Made by a program: the position numbers and the translations under genes. A model generated the notes under the pieces. It saw nothing but the letters and a program-made list of their open reading frames with translations, was not told the origin of the DNA and searched no databases. From assembly GCA_937952975.1 (NCBI GenBank), contig CALFXX010000177.1, forward strand, positions 1 through 37,963: 37,963 nt of DNA. Direction: 5' to 3'. This document shows, one piece after another, positions 9,109-17,475 of the stretch (the stretch's first letter is position 1; every line of letters begins with the position of its first letter). The stretch comes from an uncultured Alcaligenaceae bacterium (GTDB lineage Bacteria > Pseudomonadota > Gammaproteobacteria > Burkholderiales > Burkholderiaceae_B).

Positions 9109-9900
9109 ATGATTTCTAGACGTGACAGCCTCAAAGCAGGCTTGGCGGCAATTGCAGCAACTGCAACAGTGGGTGTCAGCGGCGAGGCAAGTGCGCAGCC
9201 GGCAGCCAAACCGCTATTCACTATTGAACCCACTTTAATCCCGATTGCAAACAGCACGCAGCTGTTTCCGGTGCGTCGCATTTATTGCATCGGCCGCAAC
9301 TATGCAGCGCATGCGCGCGAGATGGGTTCTGATCCAACCCGCGAACCCCCCTTCTTTTTTCAAAAACCAACTGATGCGATTCAATATGTAGCACCCGGTA
9401 AGGTTGTGGATCATCCTTACCCGAGCCTCACCAAAAACTATCACTATGAAGTTGAGTTAGTGGCAGCGCTGAAGTCTGGTGGCAAAGATATTTCGATTGA
9501 ACGCGCACTGGATCATGTCTATGGCTACGCGCTTGGCTTAGACATGACTAGACGTGACTTGCAACGCATGCTGGGCGATCAGAAAAAACCCTGGGAGATC
9601 GGAAAATCATTTGATCGATCGGCTCCGATCGGGCCAATTTATCCCGTTAGTGCACTAGGTAACTTTTCAAAAGAAACGATTTCTCTGGCTGTGAATGGCG
9701 TCATTAAGCAGCGTGCAACGCTTGATCAAATGATTTGGTCTGTCGCTGAACAGATTTCAAAACTGTCTGAAGCCAACGAGTTGTTTGCCGGTGACATGAT
9801 CTACTCGGGCACCCCTGAAAATGTTGGCCCAGTGGTCAAGGGCGACGTCATCCTGTGCAAACTTGATCGTCTACCTGATCTGTCAATTAAGATCACATGA
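9109..9900 (+). CDS. fumarylacetoacetate-hydrolase family protein with Tat-like leader
   Basis: A 263-residue FAH-family protein. The catalytic fold is seen in IYCIGRNYAAHAREMG (about 59-73), the metal ligands Glu114 and Glu116 in HYEVELVAA, Asp145 in GYALGLDMTRRDLQ, and the C-terminal MIYSGTPENVGPV. These enzymes usually cleave C-C bonds of acylpyruvates or decarboxylate in the cytoplasm. Unusually, the N-terminus SRRDSLKAGLAAIAATA followed by ASAQ looks like a twin-arginine signal peptide, implying export of the folded metalloenzyme. A ribosome site (GGAG) precedes ATG 9109, so the leader is translated. It lies 18 bases after the amidase, which suggests joint action on one substrate. Family membership is firm; export is inferred. 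Confidence 0.9.
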   Translation: MISRRDSLKAGLAAIAATATVGVSGEASAQPAAKPLFTIEPTLIPIANSTQLFPVRRIYCIGRNYAAHAREMGSDPTREPPFFFQKPTDAIQYVAPGKVVDHPYPSLTKNYHYEVELVAALKSGGKDISIERALDHVYGYALGLDMTRRDLQRMLGDQKKPWEIGKSFDRSAPIGPIYPVSALGNFSKETISLAVNGVIKQRATLDQMIWSVAEQISKLSEANELFAGDMIYSGTPENVGPVVKGDVILCKLDRLPDLSIKIT

Positions 9901-9937
9901 CCGCCCGCTGCTGACTCGCCTATTGCCTCAACAACAC

Positions 9938-10642
9938 ATGACCCTACGTTACCCGCTCGCCTATTGCCTTGTACTGTTTTGCCTTTGCAGTCAGGCGCAA
10001 ACCGTCTCTGAAAGCATGGCGTTGTTTGACGATGGCAAAACACAAGAAGCCGTGGCACAACTCAACCAATTAGGTCTTGGCGGCAACGCCGAGGCCCAAA
10101 ACATGCTGGGGGTGTTATACGACAACGGCCAAGGTGTTACGCAAGACTACAAGTTGGCGCGAACATGGTTTGAAAAGGCGGCGGCGCAAGGCCACGCAAG
10201 CGCACAATATCATTTGGGGTTTATGTATGAAGCGGGCCGAGGCGTTACACACAGTGACACGCAAGCGCTGCATTGGTACAAGCTAGCAGCCTCCTCCGCA
10301 GACCCAAACGCACAATATCGCTTGGCCCTGATGAACCTGAATGGCTTTGGCGTGAAGCCAAATCCCGTTGAAGCGCGCAAGTGGTTCGCGCAAGCGGCAG
10401 CACAAGGCGACCCGCATGCGCAACGTCAACTTGGCACGTTATATGCAAAAGGCTTGGGCGTCGCGCAAAACAAAATGCTCGCATATATGTGGCTCGATAT
10501 CGCGCGCGGCCTGGGCGAACAAGCAGCGACTCGCACACTTGCTGAACTCTCTGAAATAATGTCAAAAGACCAAGTGATACGCGCACAAGAGCTTGCCAAG
10601 CAGTGTATCGCCAAAAGTTATCAAGGCTGCGAGGCCCTCTGA
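9938..10642 (+). CDS. secreted Sel1-repeat protein
   Basis: A 234-residue protein with a signal peptide (LAYCLVLFCLCSQAQ) followed by four tandem Sel1-like repeats of 36 residues, roughly residues 50-195. They have the usual AEAQNMLGVLYDNGQGV and A..W..KAA.QG pattern. Such alpha-solenoids bind other proteins and are common in periplasmic regulators and envelope stress factors. ATG 9938 gives the leader directly; the frame is open upstream into the FAH gene, but that part is out of frame with any leader. It lies 37 bases after the FAH gene and 43 before the SDR gene. The specific partner is unknown. Confidence 0.85.
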   Translation: MTLRYPLAYCLVLFCLCSQAQTVSESMALFDDGKTQEAVAQLNQLGLGGNAEAQNMLGVLYDNGQGVTQDYKLARTWFEKAAAQGHASAQYHLGFMYEAGRGVTHSDTQALHWYKLAASSADPNAQYRLALMNLNGFGVKPNPVEARKWFAQAAAQGDPHAQRQLGTLYAKGLGVAQNKMLAYMWLDIARGLGEQAATRTLAELSEIMSKDQVIRAQELAKQCIAKSYQGCEAL

Positions 10643-10685
10643 TGAATGCGTATACAAAAATCACTCACACCTGCGAGACTGCGTG

Positions 10686-11474
10686 ATGAATACTCTTTCT
10701 AAAATCGTACTTGTCACGGGCGCTGCCAAACGCCTCGGTCGCTCAATTGCCTTGCGCTTAGCGCAAGACGGCTGGGATGTCGGCGTGCACTTTGGTCAAT
10801 CGGCCGACGAGGCGCAAGAAACCGTGTTGGCCGTCCAACGCCTAGGGCGCCGTGCAGTCGCACTACAGGCAGACTTTGCGAAACAAACGCAGGTTGATGC
10901 GTTGGTCGAACAATGCGCGACCGCGCTGGGGCTGCCCGATTGCATCGTCAACAGCGCCTCGCTGTTCGCCTTTGATAATGCAGAGGCTTTTAGCCCTGAG
11001 CAATTTGCGACGCACATGCAGATCAACGCGATCGCTCCGATTGCGCTCAGCCGTGATCTTTATCTGGCGCGGTTGCGTGCAAAAGACACCTCTGGGCGCG
11101 TGTTCGCCCACCCTTCTGTGATCATTAATTTGCTAGATCAAAAACTAGCCAATCCAAATCCAGATTTTTTGTCGTATACGCTTTCAAAGTCGGCGCTATA
11201 CCAAGCAACGACCCTGCTTGCGCAAGCGTACGCGCCCGAACTCAGAGTGGTCGGCTTAGCGCCTGGGCTCACTTTAATTTCTGGCGATCAAACTCAAGAG
11301 GGATTTGAGCGCGCGCACCAGCAAACACCTCTAGGAAAATCTTCTACGCCCGAAGATATCGCCGACGCCGTCGTATACCTAGCATCGGCACATGCCATCA
11401 CAGGCACTACACTCTTTGTTGACGGCGGGCAGCACCTGAACCCCTCAAAACGGGATGTGATGTTTCTAACTTAA
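10686..11474 (+). CDS. folM: pteridine-reductase-like SDR (FolM/PTR1 type)
   Basis: A 262-residue short-chain dehydrogenase. The cofactor motif is VTGAAKRLGRSIA (about 10-22); this TGxxxRxG form is diagnostic of pteridine reductases (PTR1, FolM) rather than the usual TGxxxGxG. The catalytic pair is Tyr164 and Lys168 (SYTLSKSA), and the C-terminus has TGTTLFVDGGQH. Such enzymes reduce dihydrofolate, dihydromonapterin or dihydrobiopterin with NADPH. ATG 10686 is preferred because the TGAAKRLGR strand starts seven residues later. The next gene is folB (104 bases away), which supports a pterin substrate. A generic SDR role cannot be excluded, but motif and neighbour agree. Confidence 0.82.
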   Translation: MNTLSKIVLVTGAAKRLGRSIALRLAQDGWDVGVHFGQSADEAQETVLAVQRLGRRAVALQADFAKQTQVDALVEQCATALGLPDCIVNSASLFAFDNAEAFSPEQFATHMQINAIAPIALSRDLYLARLRAKDTSGRVFAHPSVIINLLDQKLANPNPDFLSYTLSKSALYQATTLLAQAYAPELRVVGLAPGLTLISGDQTQEGFERAHQQTPLGKSSTPEDIADAVVYLASAHAITGTTLFVDGGQHLNPSKRDVMFLT

Positions 11475-11578
11475 TCTCACCATTGCTTACTCAACTTGAC
11501 GATTTTGGCCAACAACAACATTCTGGGTCAGCCGTCATCCTTCAGATCTTTTACTTTTAACGCGTTTTAGACAATCCA

Positions 11579-11980
11579 ATGACTCTTGCCTTAATTCAGC
11601 ACGCTGACCTCTCGAATTGCCGCCGCTTGTTTCTCAAGGATTTTGAGATCAACATGAATATTGGCGTGCACGAGTTTGAAAAAAAGGGCGAGCAACGCGT
11701 CATCGTCAATGTGGATCTTTATGTCCCCCTTACCGACAACACACCAAGCCGTGATGACTTAAGTGAGGTGGTTGACTACGATTTTATGCGTCAAACGATT
11801 GCTGACATCATCGCGCCTGGCCACATCCAGCTGCAAGAAACTCTTTGTGACGAGATCATGAAGCGGATGTTGGCGCATCCTTTGGTACGCGCTGCTCGGG
11901 TATCCACAGCTAAACCCGACGTTTATGCTGACTGCGCCGCAGTTGGGGTTGAATCTTTTCAAATAAAGAAAAATCCATAA
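11579..11980 (+). CDS. folB: dihydroneopterin aldolase
   Basis: A 133-residue FolB, which splits 7,8-dihydroneopterin into 6-hydroxymethyl-dihydropterin and glycolaldehyde for folate synthesis. The family core is visible: NIGVHEFEKKGEQRVIVNVDL at the N-terminus (given in part), VVDYDFMRQTI in the middle, LQETLCDEIM, and the C-terminal strand with VRAARVSTAKPD (the conserved K-P region). Length fits the family (about 115-130) with a short leader. It is the last gene of the plus-strand run and its stop codon lies inside the left arm of a strong terminator hairpin. Confidence 0.93.
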   Translation: MTLALIQHADLSNCRRLFLKDFEINMNIGVHEFEKKGEQRVIVNVDLYVPLTDNTPSRDDLSEVVDYDFMRQTIADIIAPGHIQLQETLCDEIMKRMLAHPLVRAARVSTAKPDVYADCAAVGVESFQIKKNP

Positions 11981-12003
11981 ATATCAAATATTTATGGATT
12001 TTT
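11969..12003. terminator. bidirectional hairpin terminator after folB
   Basis: Perfect 16-bp inverted repeat (arms 11969-11984 and 11988-12003) with a 3-base CAA loop. It has an A-run on the left and a T-run on the right, so on either strand the stem ends in U residues. It lies between folB and the convergent D-2-hydroxyacid dehydrogenase gene (ends 12043) and should stop transcription from both sides. The folB stop codon is within its left arm. Confidence 0.92.
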
Positions 12004-12042
12004 AACTTAGTACAACCATACAGTGTTATTTAGTACATCAAC

Positions 12043-13050
12043 TTAATGACCTTTGGCGTGCATTTGCTTAGACACCTGTGAATCCGGCAAAAATGGTCGG
12101 GCACCGTTGATGACATTAATTGGCGAACCTGCCAAGAAAGCTAACAAATTCTTAAGCGAGGTATGGAAAAACTCTTCCATATTCTCTTTGGTCACAAACC
12201 CGATATGAGGCGTTGCCAGCACATTAGGCAGGGTTCGATAGGGATGATCAACAGGTAAGGGTTCAACCCCAAATACATCGAGCCCGGCGCCACCAATACG
12301 GCGCTGTTCGAGCGCCTCAAGCAAGGCCCCCTCAGCCACGATTTGCGGGCGCGAAGTATTGATCAGAAAGGCGTCTTTCTTCATCAGGGCTAAATCTGCG
12401 GCCGATACCAGGCCAAGTGTGGCATCGCTCAAAGGCATGTGAATCGTGATGACATCCGCTTGCCGAAAGAGCGTCTCTTTGGAAACAGCCTCAACCTGGT
12501 AGACATTCGCGCGTTCAGGCGTCATGTTGCGACTCCAGGCCACAACCTTCATGCCAAACAACTGGCCAATTTGCGCAACAGGGATGCCCATATTACCCAA
12601 GCCAACAATCCCTAAAGTCTTGCCAGCCAAGCCACGACCTAAACTTACTTGCCATCCACCGGCACGCAACGAGGCACTCTCTTGTGGAATCGAGCGAAAC
12701 AAGCCAAGAATCAATGCCCAGGTCACTTCAACCGTTGTTTGATGTTGCGCCTCTGTTGTACTCACGGTGATCCCGAGCTCATCGGCCGCGTGTAAATCAA
12801 TCGAGCGTGCGTTACGCATGCCAGTCGCCAAAATCAACTTTAATTTTGGCAAGCGCGAGAGCACTTCGCGAGGAAACTCTGTGCGCTCGCGAATACGCAT
12901 AACCACGTCAAACTCTGACAAGCGATCGATCAACTCATTTTGGTCGTGCACATGATCGCGAAACGCCACAACCGCAAGCCCTGGTACCACGCTCCAGTCA
13001 ACAATTGTTTGCGCAATACCTAAATAATCATCCAAAATTGCTAAACGCAT
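12043..13050 (-). CDS. D-2-hydroxyacid dehydrogenase family protein
   Basis: A 335-residue NAD(P)-dependent D-2-hydroxyacid dehydrogenase, which interconverts 2-oxoacids and D-2-hydroxyacids in the cytoplasm. The dinucleotide motif is GIVGLGNMG (147-155). The catalytic Arg234 (INTSRP), Glu263 (FGVEPLP) and His282 (TPHIGF) are all present. ATG 13050 has AAAGG upstream; a TTG at 13056 overlaps the livM stop and is less likely. It is the last gene of the Liv operon, starting 2 bases after livM ends. With the two HIBADH-family enzymes upstream, it points to import and redox processing of a hydroxy or branched-chain acid. Phosphoglycerate dehydrogenase is unlikely because there is no ACT domain. 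Confidence 0.9.
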   Translation of the reverse strand: MRLAILDDYLGIAQTIVDWSVVPGLAVVAFRDHVHDQNELIDRLSEFDVVMRIRERTEFPREVLSRLPKLKLILATGMRNARSIDLHAADELGITVSTTEAQHQTTVEVTWALILGLFRSIPQESASLRAGGWQVSLGRGLAGKTLGIVGLGNMGIPVAQIGQLFGMKVVAWSRNMTPERANVYQVEAVSKETLFRQADVITIHMPLSDATLGLVSAADLALMKKDAFLINTSRPQIVAEGALLEALEQRRIGGAGLDVFGVEPLPVDHPYRTLPNVLATPHIGFVTKENMEEFFHTSLKNLLAFLAGSPINVINGARPFLPDSQVSKQMHAKGH

Positions 13051-13052
13051 TT

Positions 13053-14015
13053 TCAACCTTTCAATTTATTTGCCAGCCGGCGCTCACGCGACCAGGCAAT
13101 CGCCGAACCGACTATGCCTTTGGGCATAAAGAACATACATACAATCAGAATGCCGCCATAGACCGCACCGGCCAGTGCATTACTGATATCTGAAGCGTAT
13201 GAAGGGACAAACTGTAAAAACAAACCCGCAACCAACGCGCCCCACACAGTACCTAAGCCACCCACCACAATTGCAGCAAGAAAACTCACTGACAGCAAGA
13301 GATTGAACGAGTCAGGTGCAATAAACCCAATTGAAAAATTAAAAATCGCACCACCTATGCCCGCAAACATTGAGCCCAGCCCAAAGATCAGTACTTTGTA
13401 GCCGTTGACATCCACCCCCATTGACGACGCAGCCAACGGGGCTTGCCGTACCGCGGTGAGCGCACGTCCGGTGCTACCCGCCACAAAATTTCGGGCCAAG
13501 AAAAAACACACCACGGTAAACATCAGTACAACGTAATAGACCCACGCATCTTGTGTAAGACCAGACCAAACAGGCGGCGTTGGGCGATCGACCGACAAAC
13601 CCGACATCCCGTTGGTATACGCTTTAAAGTGTTTGATGATAGGGGACACGGATACCGCAAGCACTAAGGTAATCAAGGCGAGATAAAGGCCTTTTAAACG
13701 TTGCGCCGGAAAGCCCGCTAAAAATCCAACAACAAAGGTGACGGCGGCTGCGATCAACACCGACACCACGTAATGCACATGAAAGTGCGCCACACTCAAC
13801 GCGGCTGTATACGCACCCAACGCAAAAAAGGCATTATGACCAAGCGAAATCTGACCCGCATAACCAATGATCAGGTTCAAACCAATTGCAGCAACCGCGT
13901 AGGCCATCACCCCAGTTAACTGAAAGGTCAGATAACTCGGGGCGAAAATTGGCGTCGCGACAAGTAAGAGCGCCAAGACTAGCCCTAATAACCAGTGTTT
14001 AACCGTCATGTTCAT
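13053..14015 (-). CDS. livM: Liv-type ABC permease LivM
   Basis: A 320-residue polytopic permease of the LivM group, forming the membrane channel of a branched-chain amino acid-type ABC importer together with LivH. Family hallmarks are NLIIGYAGQISLGHNAFFALGAY, shown in part, and the C-terminal VGGLGTVWGALVAG that contacts the ATPases. Eight or more hydrophobic segments are visible. The ATG overlaps the livH stop as ATGA, indicating translational coupling. The actual substrate may be an amino acid, a short amide or a hydroxy acid, given the flanking dehydrogenases. Confidence 0.94.
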   Translation of the reverse strand: MNMTVKHWLLGLVLALLLVATPIFAPSYLTFQLTGVMAYAVAAIGLNLIIGYAGQISLGHNAFFALGAYTAALSVAHFHVHYVVSVLIAAAVTFVVGFLAGFPAQRLKGLYLALITLVLAVSVSPIIKHFKAYTNGMSGLSVDRPTPPVWSGLTQDAWVYYVVLMFTVVCFFLARNFVAGSTGRALTAVRQAPLAASSMGVDVNGYKVLIFGLGSMFAGIGGAIFNFSIGFIAPDSFNLLLSVSFLAAIVVGGLGTVWGALVAGLFLQFVPSYASDISNALAGAVYGGILIVCMFFMPKGIVGSAIAWSRERRLANKLKG

Positions 14016-14893
14016 ACCCTCACCTGCACGGCTTTACCAAACAGACCCTCGGGCTTCACGATCAGCACAGCGACAATTAACAATAGCGGCACAATAATCT
14101 GCAGGTCAGCACCCAGAGCAGGCAAATACGCGGTTGAAAATGATTGCGATACGCCCACAACGACACCGCCGACAACGGCTCCCAGATAGCTACTGAGTCC
14201 ACCGACAACGGCGGCCGCAAACGCGTAAATAATCACATCGCCCATCATGTTGGGGTCTAGGGTTAATCGCGACGCGACCAAGGCGCCTGACACCGAACCA
14301 AGCGCCGCCGCCATCCCCCAACCCAACGTCATCATGGCGGTGTAAGGGATGCCGACCAATTGTGCAGACTGCGCATTTGAGGCCGCTGCACGTAATGCCA
14401 TCCCTAACCGTGTGCGCTGAAACAAAACGTACAGCCCGGCTGAAATCGTCATCAGCACGGCCACAAAAGCAAGCAGTTCAGCACCGACCCGCAAGGTGCC
14501 AAACGTCCAGGTATGAACAGGAAGCGGGCTTGGCGAGGCCTTTTGCATAAAGCCCCAAATCGCGCCGGTGGCACTGTTATAAGCAAGAAACAAACCTAGC
14601 GTGACGATGATGATTGTCATTTCGTCTTTATATTGAACCGGCCGCACAATCAACACATAGGTCAGCGCGCCCATGATCAGCGATAACCCGATTGAAACGA
14701 GAATTGCCCACCAGATCGGCACACCAAACTCGGTCAACTGCCAAGTCAAAAACGCCGAGAAGGTTGCCATCTCGCCTTGGGCAAAATTAGCGATATTGGT
14801 TGTACGATAAATCAACACGAGGGCCAAACCTAGCGAAGCATAGATCGCGCCCGTTGCCAAGCCGTTGAGTAGCTGCTGTAAAAAATAAACCAT
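14012..14893 (-). CDS. livH: Liv-type ABC permease LivH
   Basis: A 293-residue permease of the LivH group, partner of LivM. The N-terminus has LLNGLATGAIYASLGLALVLIY and NFAQGEMATFSAF, both typical. The ATPase-coupling loop contains VGGLSSYLGAVVGG, and the C-terminus ends VKPEGLFG as in most LivH proteins. Its ATG overlaps the livF stop by one base (TGATG), and its own stop overlaps livM, so the permeases and ATPases are made in fixed ratio from one message. Confidence 0.94.
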   Translation of the reverse strand: MVYFLQQLLNGLATGAIYASLGLALVLIYRTTNIANFAQGEMATFSAFLTWQLTEFGVPIWWAILVSIGLSLIMGALTYVLIVRPVQYKDEMTIIIVTLGLFLAYNSATGAIWGFMQKASPSPLPVHTWTFGTLRVGAELLAFVAVLMTISAGLYVLFQRTRLGMALRAAASNAQSAQLVGIPYTAMMTLGWGMAAALGSVSGALVASRLTLDPNMMGDVIIYAFAAAVVGGLSSYLGAVVGGVVVGVSQSFSTAYLPALGADLQIIVPLLLIVAVLIVKPEGLFGKAVQVRV

Positions 14894-15687
14894 CAGAGAT
14901 CCCCAAGGTAAGCTGCACGCACGCCATCATGCGAAGCAATCTCGCTCGCCGGACCTTGCAAGGAAATCACTCCTGACTCAAGCACATAGGCATAGTCAGC
15001 AATCTCCAAAGCCAGGTTTGCGTTTTGCTCAACGATCAGCATACTGACGCGTAACTCTTTATTGACGCGCACGAGCGTGTCATACAACCCATTAATGATG
15101 ACTGGCGCCAAGCCTAACGAGGGTTCATCCAGTAAAAGTACGCGCGGACGCAGCATCAACGCACGCCCCACGGCAAGCATCTGTTGTTCGCCCCCACTTA
15201 AGCTGCCAGCCTTTTGCTGATAACGTTCGCGCAGACGTGGAAACAAATCGTACATTTTTTGGATGTCAGTGGCGATCTCGCTTTTGTCGGTTCGCCTAAA
15301 AGCGCCAACGCGTAGATTCTCTTCGACGGTCAGATCAGTAAAGGTGCCACGCCCCTCGGCGGCATGCGCGAGACCAAGCCGCGCGATACGATCAGGGCTT
15401 AAGCCACGCGTCTCTTGACCATCAAGCAAGACACTGCCTTCGCTTTTGATCAGCCCACTGATCGCGCGTAAAGTGGTTGTTTTGCCGGCACCGTTAGCAC
15501 CCAGCAATACCGCGACATTGCCCTCTTGAACAGACATCGAAATATTGTGTAGCACGCGCAGACGGCCATAGCCAGCTGAAAAGTTTTTAATGTCTAGAAC
15601 GTTCATTTTTTGCTCAGCGAGCCCTTGTGGTTCAGCATGATCAGAAGTCAGCTTAAGCTCTTTCGATTCTGTGCGAGTAGAGCTCAT
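14893..15687 (-). CDS. livF: Liv-type ABC ATPase LivF
   Basis: A 264-residue ATP-binding subunit. Walker A is GANGAGKTT, the signature is LSGGEQQM and Walker B is VLLLDEPSLGL, followed by LIVEQNANLAL. The protein as drawn starts at ATG 15687, which overlaps the livG stop as ATGA. This adds a ~27-residue hydrophilic extension ahead of the usual first strand MNVLDIKNFSAGYG; an internal ATG at 15606 would give the standard length (237). I keep 15687 for the coupling, with the internal start as a real alternative. Confidence 0.93.
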   Translation of the reverse strand: MSSTRTESKELKLTSDHAEPQGLAEQKMNVLDIKNFSAGYGRLRVLHNISMSVQEGNVAVLLGANGAGKTTTLRAISGLIKSEGSVLLDGQETRGLSPDRIARLGLAHAAEGRGTFTDLTVEENLRVGAFRRTDKSEIATDIQKMYDLFPRLRERYQQKAGSLSGGEQQMLAVGRALMLRPRVLLLDEPSLGLAPVIINGLYDTLVRVNKELRVSMLIVEQNANLALEIADYAYVLESGVISLQGPASEIASHDGVRAAYLGDL

Positions 15688-16457
15688 CTTGGCTTACCTA
15701 AATACGCTTCAACCACACGCGGATTGACTTTGATATCGGCGGGCTTGCCGTCAGCAATCTTGTGCCCAAAATCCAGCACAACAATATTGTCAGAAATCTT
15801 CATCACCATACCCATGTGATGTTCGACCAGTAGCAAGGTTAAGTTGAACTCGTTTCGGATTCGCACTAACGTGTCTGACAACTCTCCCACTTCTGAGTGT
15901 GAGAGCCCACCGGCTGGCTCATCTAACATCAAAAAAGTTGGACGCATCGCCAGCGCGCGCGCGAGCTCAACTTTTTTTAAGGTAGGGTATGGCAAATCAT
16001 CGATACGCTGATCATGTAAATCAGCCATATTTAGACGCTCAAGCAACTCGTGCGCAAAACGACTAAGCGAGGCTTCTTCGGGTCGACGTGACAGCGGCGA
16101 AAACGGCGCTGTCAACAAACGACTACGGCCGTAATGATGGCCGCCAAGCATCACGTTTTCGTGTACCGTCAACGAAGGCAACAAGGCGAGATTTTGAAAG
16201 GTGCGCGCAATCCCAAGATTGGCAACCTCTTTCGCTTTGACGGCGGTGATATCGCGGCCGTTGAAGAGCACCCGCCCTGCTGAGGGACTATACAAACGGC
16301 TGATGCAATTAAACAGGCTTGTTTTACCTGCGCCGTTCGGACCGATCAACCCACAAATCGATCCTTCATCCACGGTAAAAGACAAGCCATTGAGCGCGAC
16401 GATGCCACCAAAGCGCAGAGACAAGTCCGACACGGACAATTTATGGGTTGGGTTCAT
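15684..16457 (-). CDS. livG: Liv-type ABC ATPase LivG
   Basis: A 257-residue ATP-binding subunit. Walker A is GPNGAGKTS; ARTFQNLALLPSLTVHENVM and LLLVEHHMGMVM are LivG-typical; Walker B is FLMLDEPAGGL. The ABC signature is unusual: where most LivG proteins have LPYGQQR-like residues, this one has LPYPTLKKVELARA, with Pro in place of the glycine. It starts 12 bases after the HIBADH gene and overlaps livF. Function should be as for LivG, since the helix after the signature is intact. Confidence 0.93.
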   Translation of the reverse strand: MNPTHKLSVSDLSLRFGGIVALNGLSFTVDEGSICGLIGPNGAGKTSLFNCISRLYSPSAGRVLFNGRDITAVKAKEVANLGIARTFQNLALLPSLTVHENVMLGGHHYGRSRLLTAPFSPLSRRPEEASLSRFAHELLERLNMADLHDQRIDDLPYPTLKKVELARALAMRPTFLMLDEPAGGLSHSEVGELSDTLVRIRNEFNLTLLLVEHHMGMVMKISDNIVVLDFGHKIADGKPADIKVNPRVVEAYLGKPR

Positions 16458-16469
16458 ATGGTCAGATCC

Positions 16470-17366
16470 CTACAGACCCGCCGCTTCACGAATATTTTTC
16501 GTGATGATGGTCATGTCAGCGCCCGGATTCTCTTTGACAGCTTTTGCCCACAACGCTGCATTGGCTTCACACAAAACGGTCTTGATCCCGGTGGACTCGA
16601 TCAGCGACATTGCAATCCCAACGTCTTTATTCATCAGTTGCATCGCAAAACCGAAGTTCCAGGTCTTGGGCAACACCGCACGTGGCCAAGCCTGTGCGCT
16701 CATGAAACTGCCGCCACTCGAGGCATCAATCACTTGATGCATCACCGCGGGATCTAACCCAAATTTTTCGCCAGCCGCAAAGATTTCAGAGGTTGCTACC
16801 AAGATCGTAGCACCCAATAAGTTATTGAGCGCCTTGACCGCGTGACCTGAGCCCACAGGGCCCACGTGCACAACTTTGGTTCCCATGCGGTTGAGCAAGG
16901 GCAAGGCACGCGCAAAGTCTGCCGCGTCACCACCCGCCATGATCGCGAGTTTGCCCGACTCGGCACCGCCGATTCCCCCCGATACGGGGGCATCAATAAA
17001 CGTCACGCCGTGCTGTTTTGAAAGTTTGGCATTCTCAATGGTATTGGCAGGCGTCGACGAACTCATATCGATCACCATTGCGCCCGACTTCAAAGTCTTG
17101 AGCAATTCGTTGCGCAAGACCTTATCGACAATCGGACTGTCCGGCAGCATCAAAATCACGACGTCAACATCAGCCATCGCGCTGATGCTAGCCACCGCCT
17201 TGCCACCCGCTGCTGCTGCAGCCTGCTCTCGTCGCGCGACATCTAAGTCAAAGACCTGTACGTCAGCAAACCCTTTTAAATGAGCAACCATGCGGCCACC
17301 CATCGCGCCTAAACCAACAAAGCCAACTTGTTGTCCTGAACCAGTCGTGTTTTGAACCATGATCAT
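16470..17366 (-). CDS. 3-hydroxyisobutyrate-dehydrogenase family oxidoreductase
   Basis: A 298-residue NAD(P)-dependent beta-hydroxyacid dehydrogenase. The Rossmann motif is VGFVGLGAMGGRM, the substrate loop FIDAPVSGGIGG, and the catalytic lysine Lys178 in GHAVKALNNLL. Family members oxidise 3-hydroxyisobutyrate, tartronate semialdehyde, or similar acids. Two ATGs (17366 and 17360) are possible. It lies between livJ and livG, so it is translated with the importer, and a paralogue (18909-19799) heads the same cluster. The substrate is probably a beta-hydroxyacid related to what the importer brings in; a glyoxylate/tartronate role is possible. Confidence 0.9.
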   Translation of the reverse strand: MIMVQNTTGSGQQVGFVGLGAMGGRMVAHLKGFADVQVFDLDVARREQAAAAAGGKAVASISAMADVDVVILMLPDSPIVDKVLRNELLKTLKSGAMVIDMSSSTPANTIENAKLSKQHGVTFIDAPVSGGIGGAESGKLAIMAGGDAADFARALPLLNRMGTKVVHVGPVGSGHAVKALNNLLGATILVATSEIFAAGEKFGLDPAVMHQVIDASSGGSFMSAQAWPRAVLPKTWNFGFAMQLMNKDVGIAMSLIESTGIKTVLCEANAALWAKAVKENPGADMTIITKNIREAAGL

Positions 17367-17389
17367 CTCGTATGTATGTGTTTGAACAA

Positions 17390-17417
17390 CTCAGACGCCC
17401 CTTTCGAGGCGCCTGAG
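17390..17417 (-). terminator. hairpin between livJ and the HIBADH gene (possible attenuator)
   Basis: Imperfect inverted repeat with CTCAG/CTGAG outer pairs (17390-17394, 17413-17417), an inner CGCC/GGCG stem and one mismatch. It sits in the 109-base gap after livJ. There is no strong U-run, so it is more likely an mRNA end or partial stop that lets the binding protein be made in excess over the membrane parts, as in many importer operons. Confidence 0.4.
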
Positions 17418-17475
17418 GTCATGCTGACTATTTGAATATTAAAAAGTATTGCGTCATTGCTTGACAAACAACACA

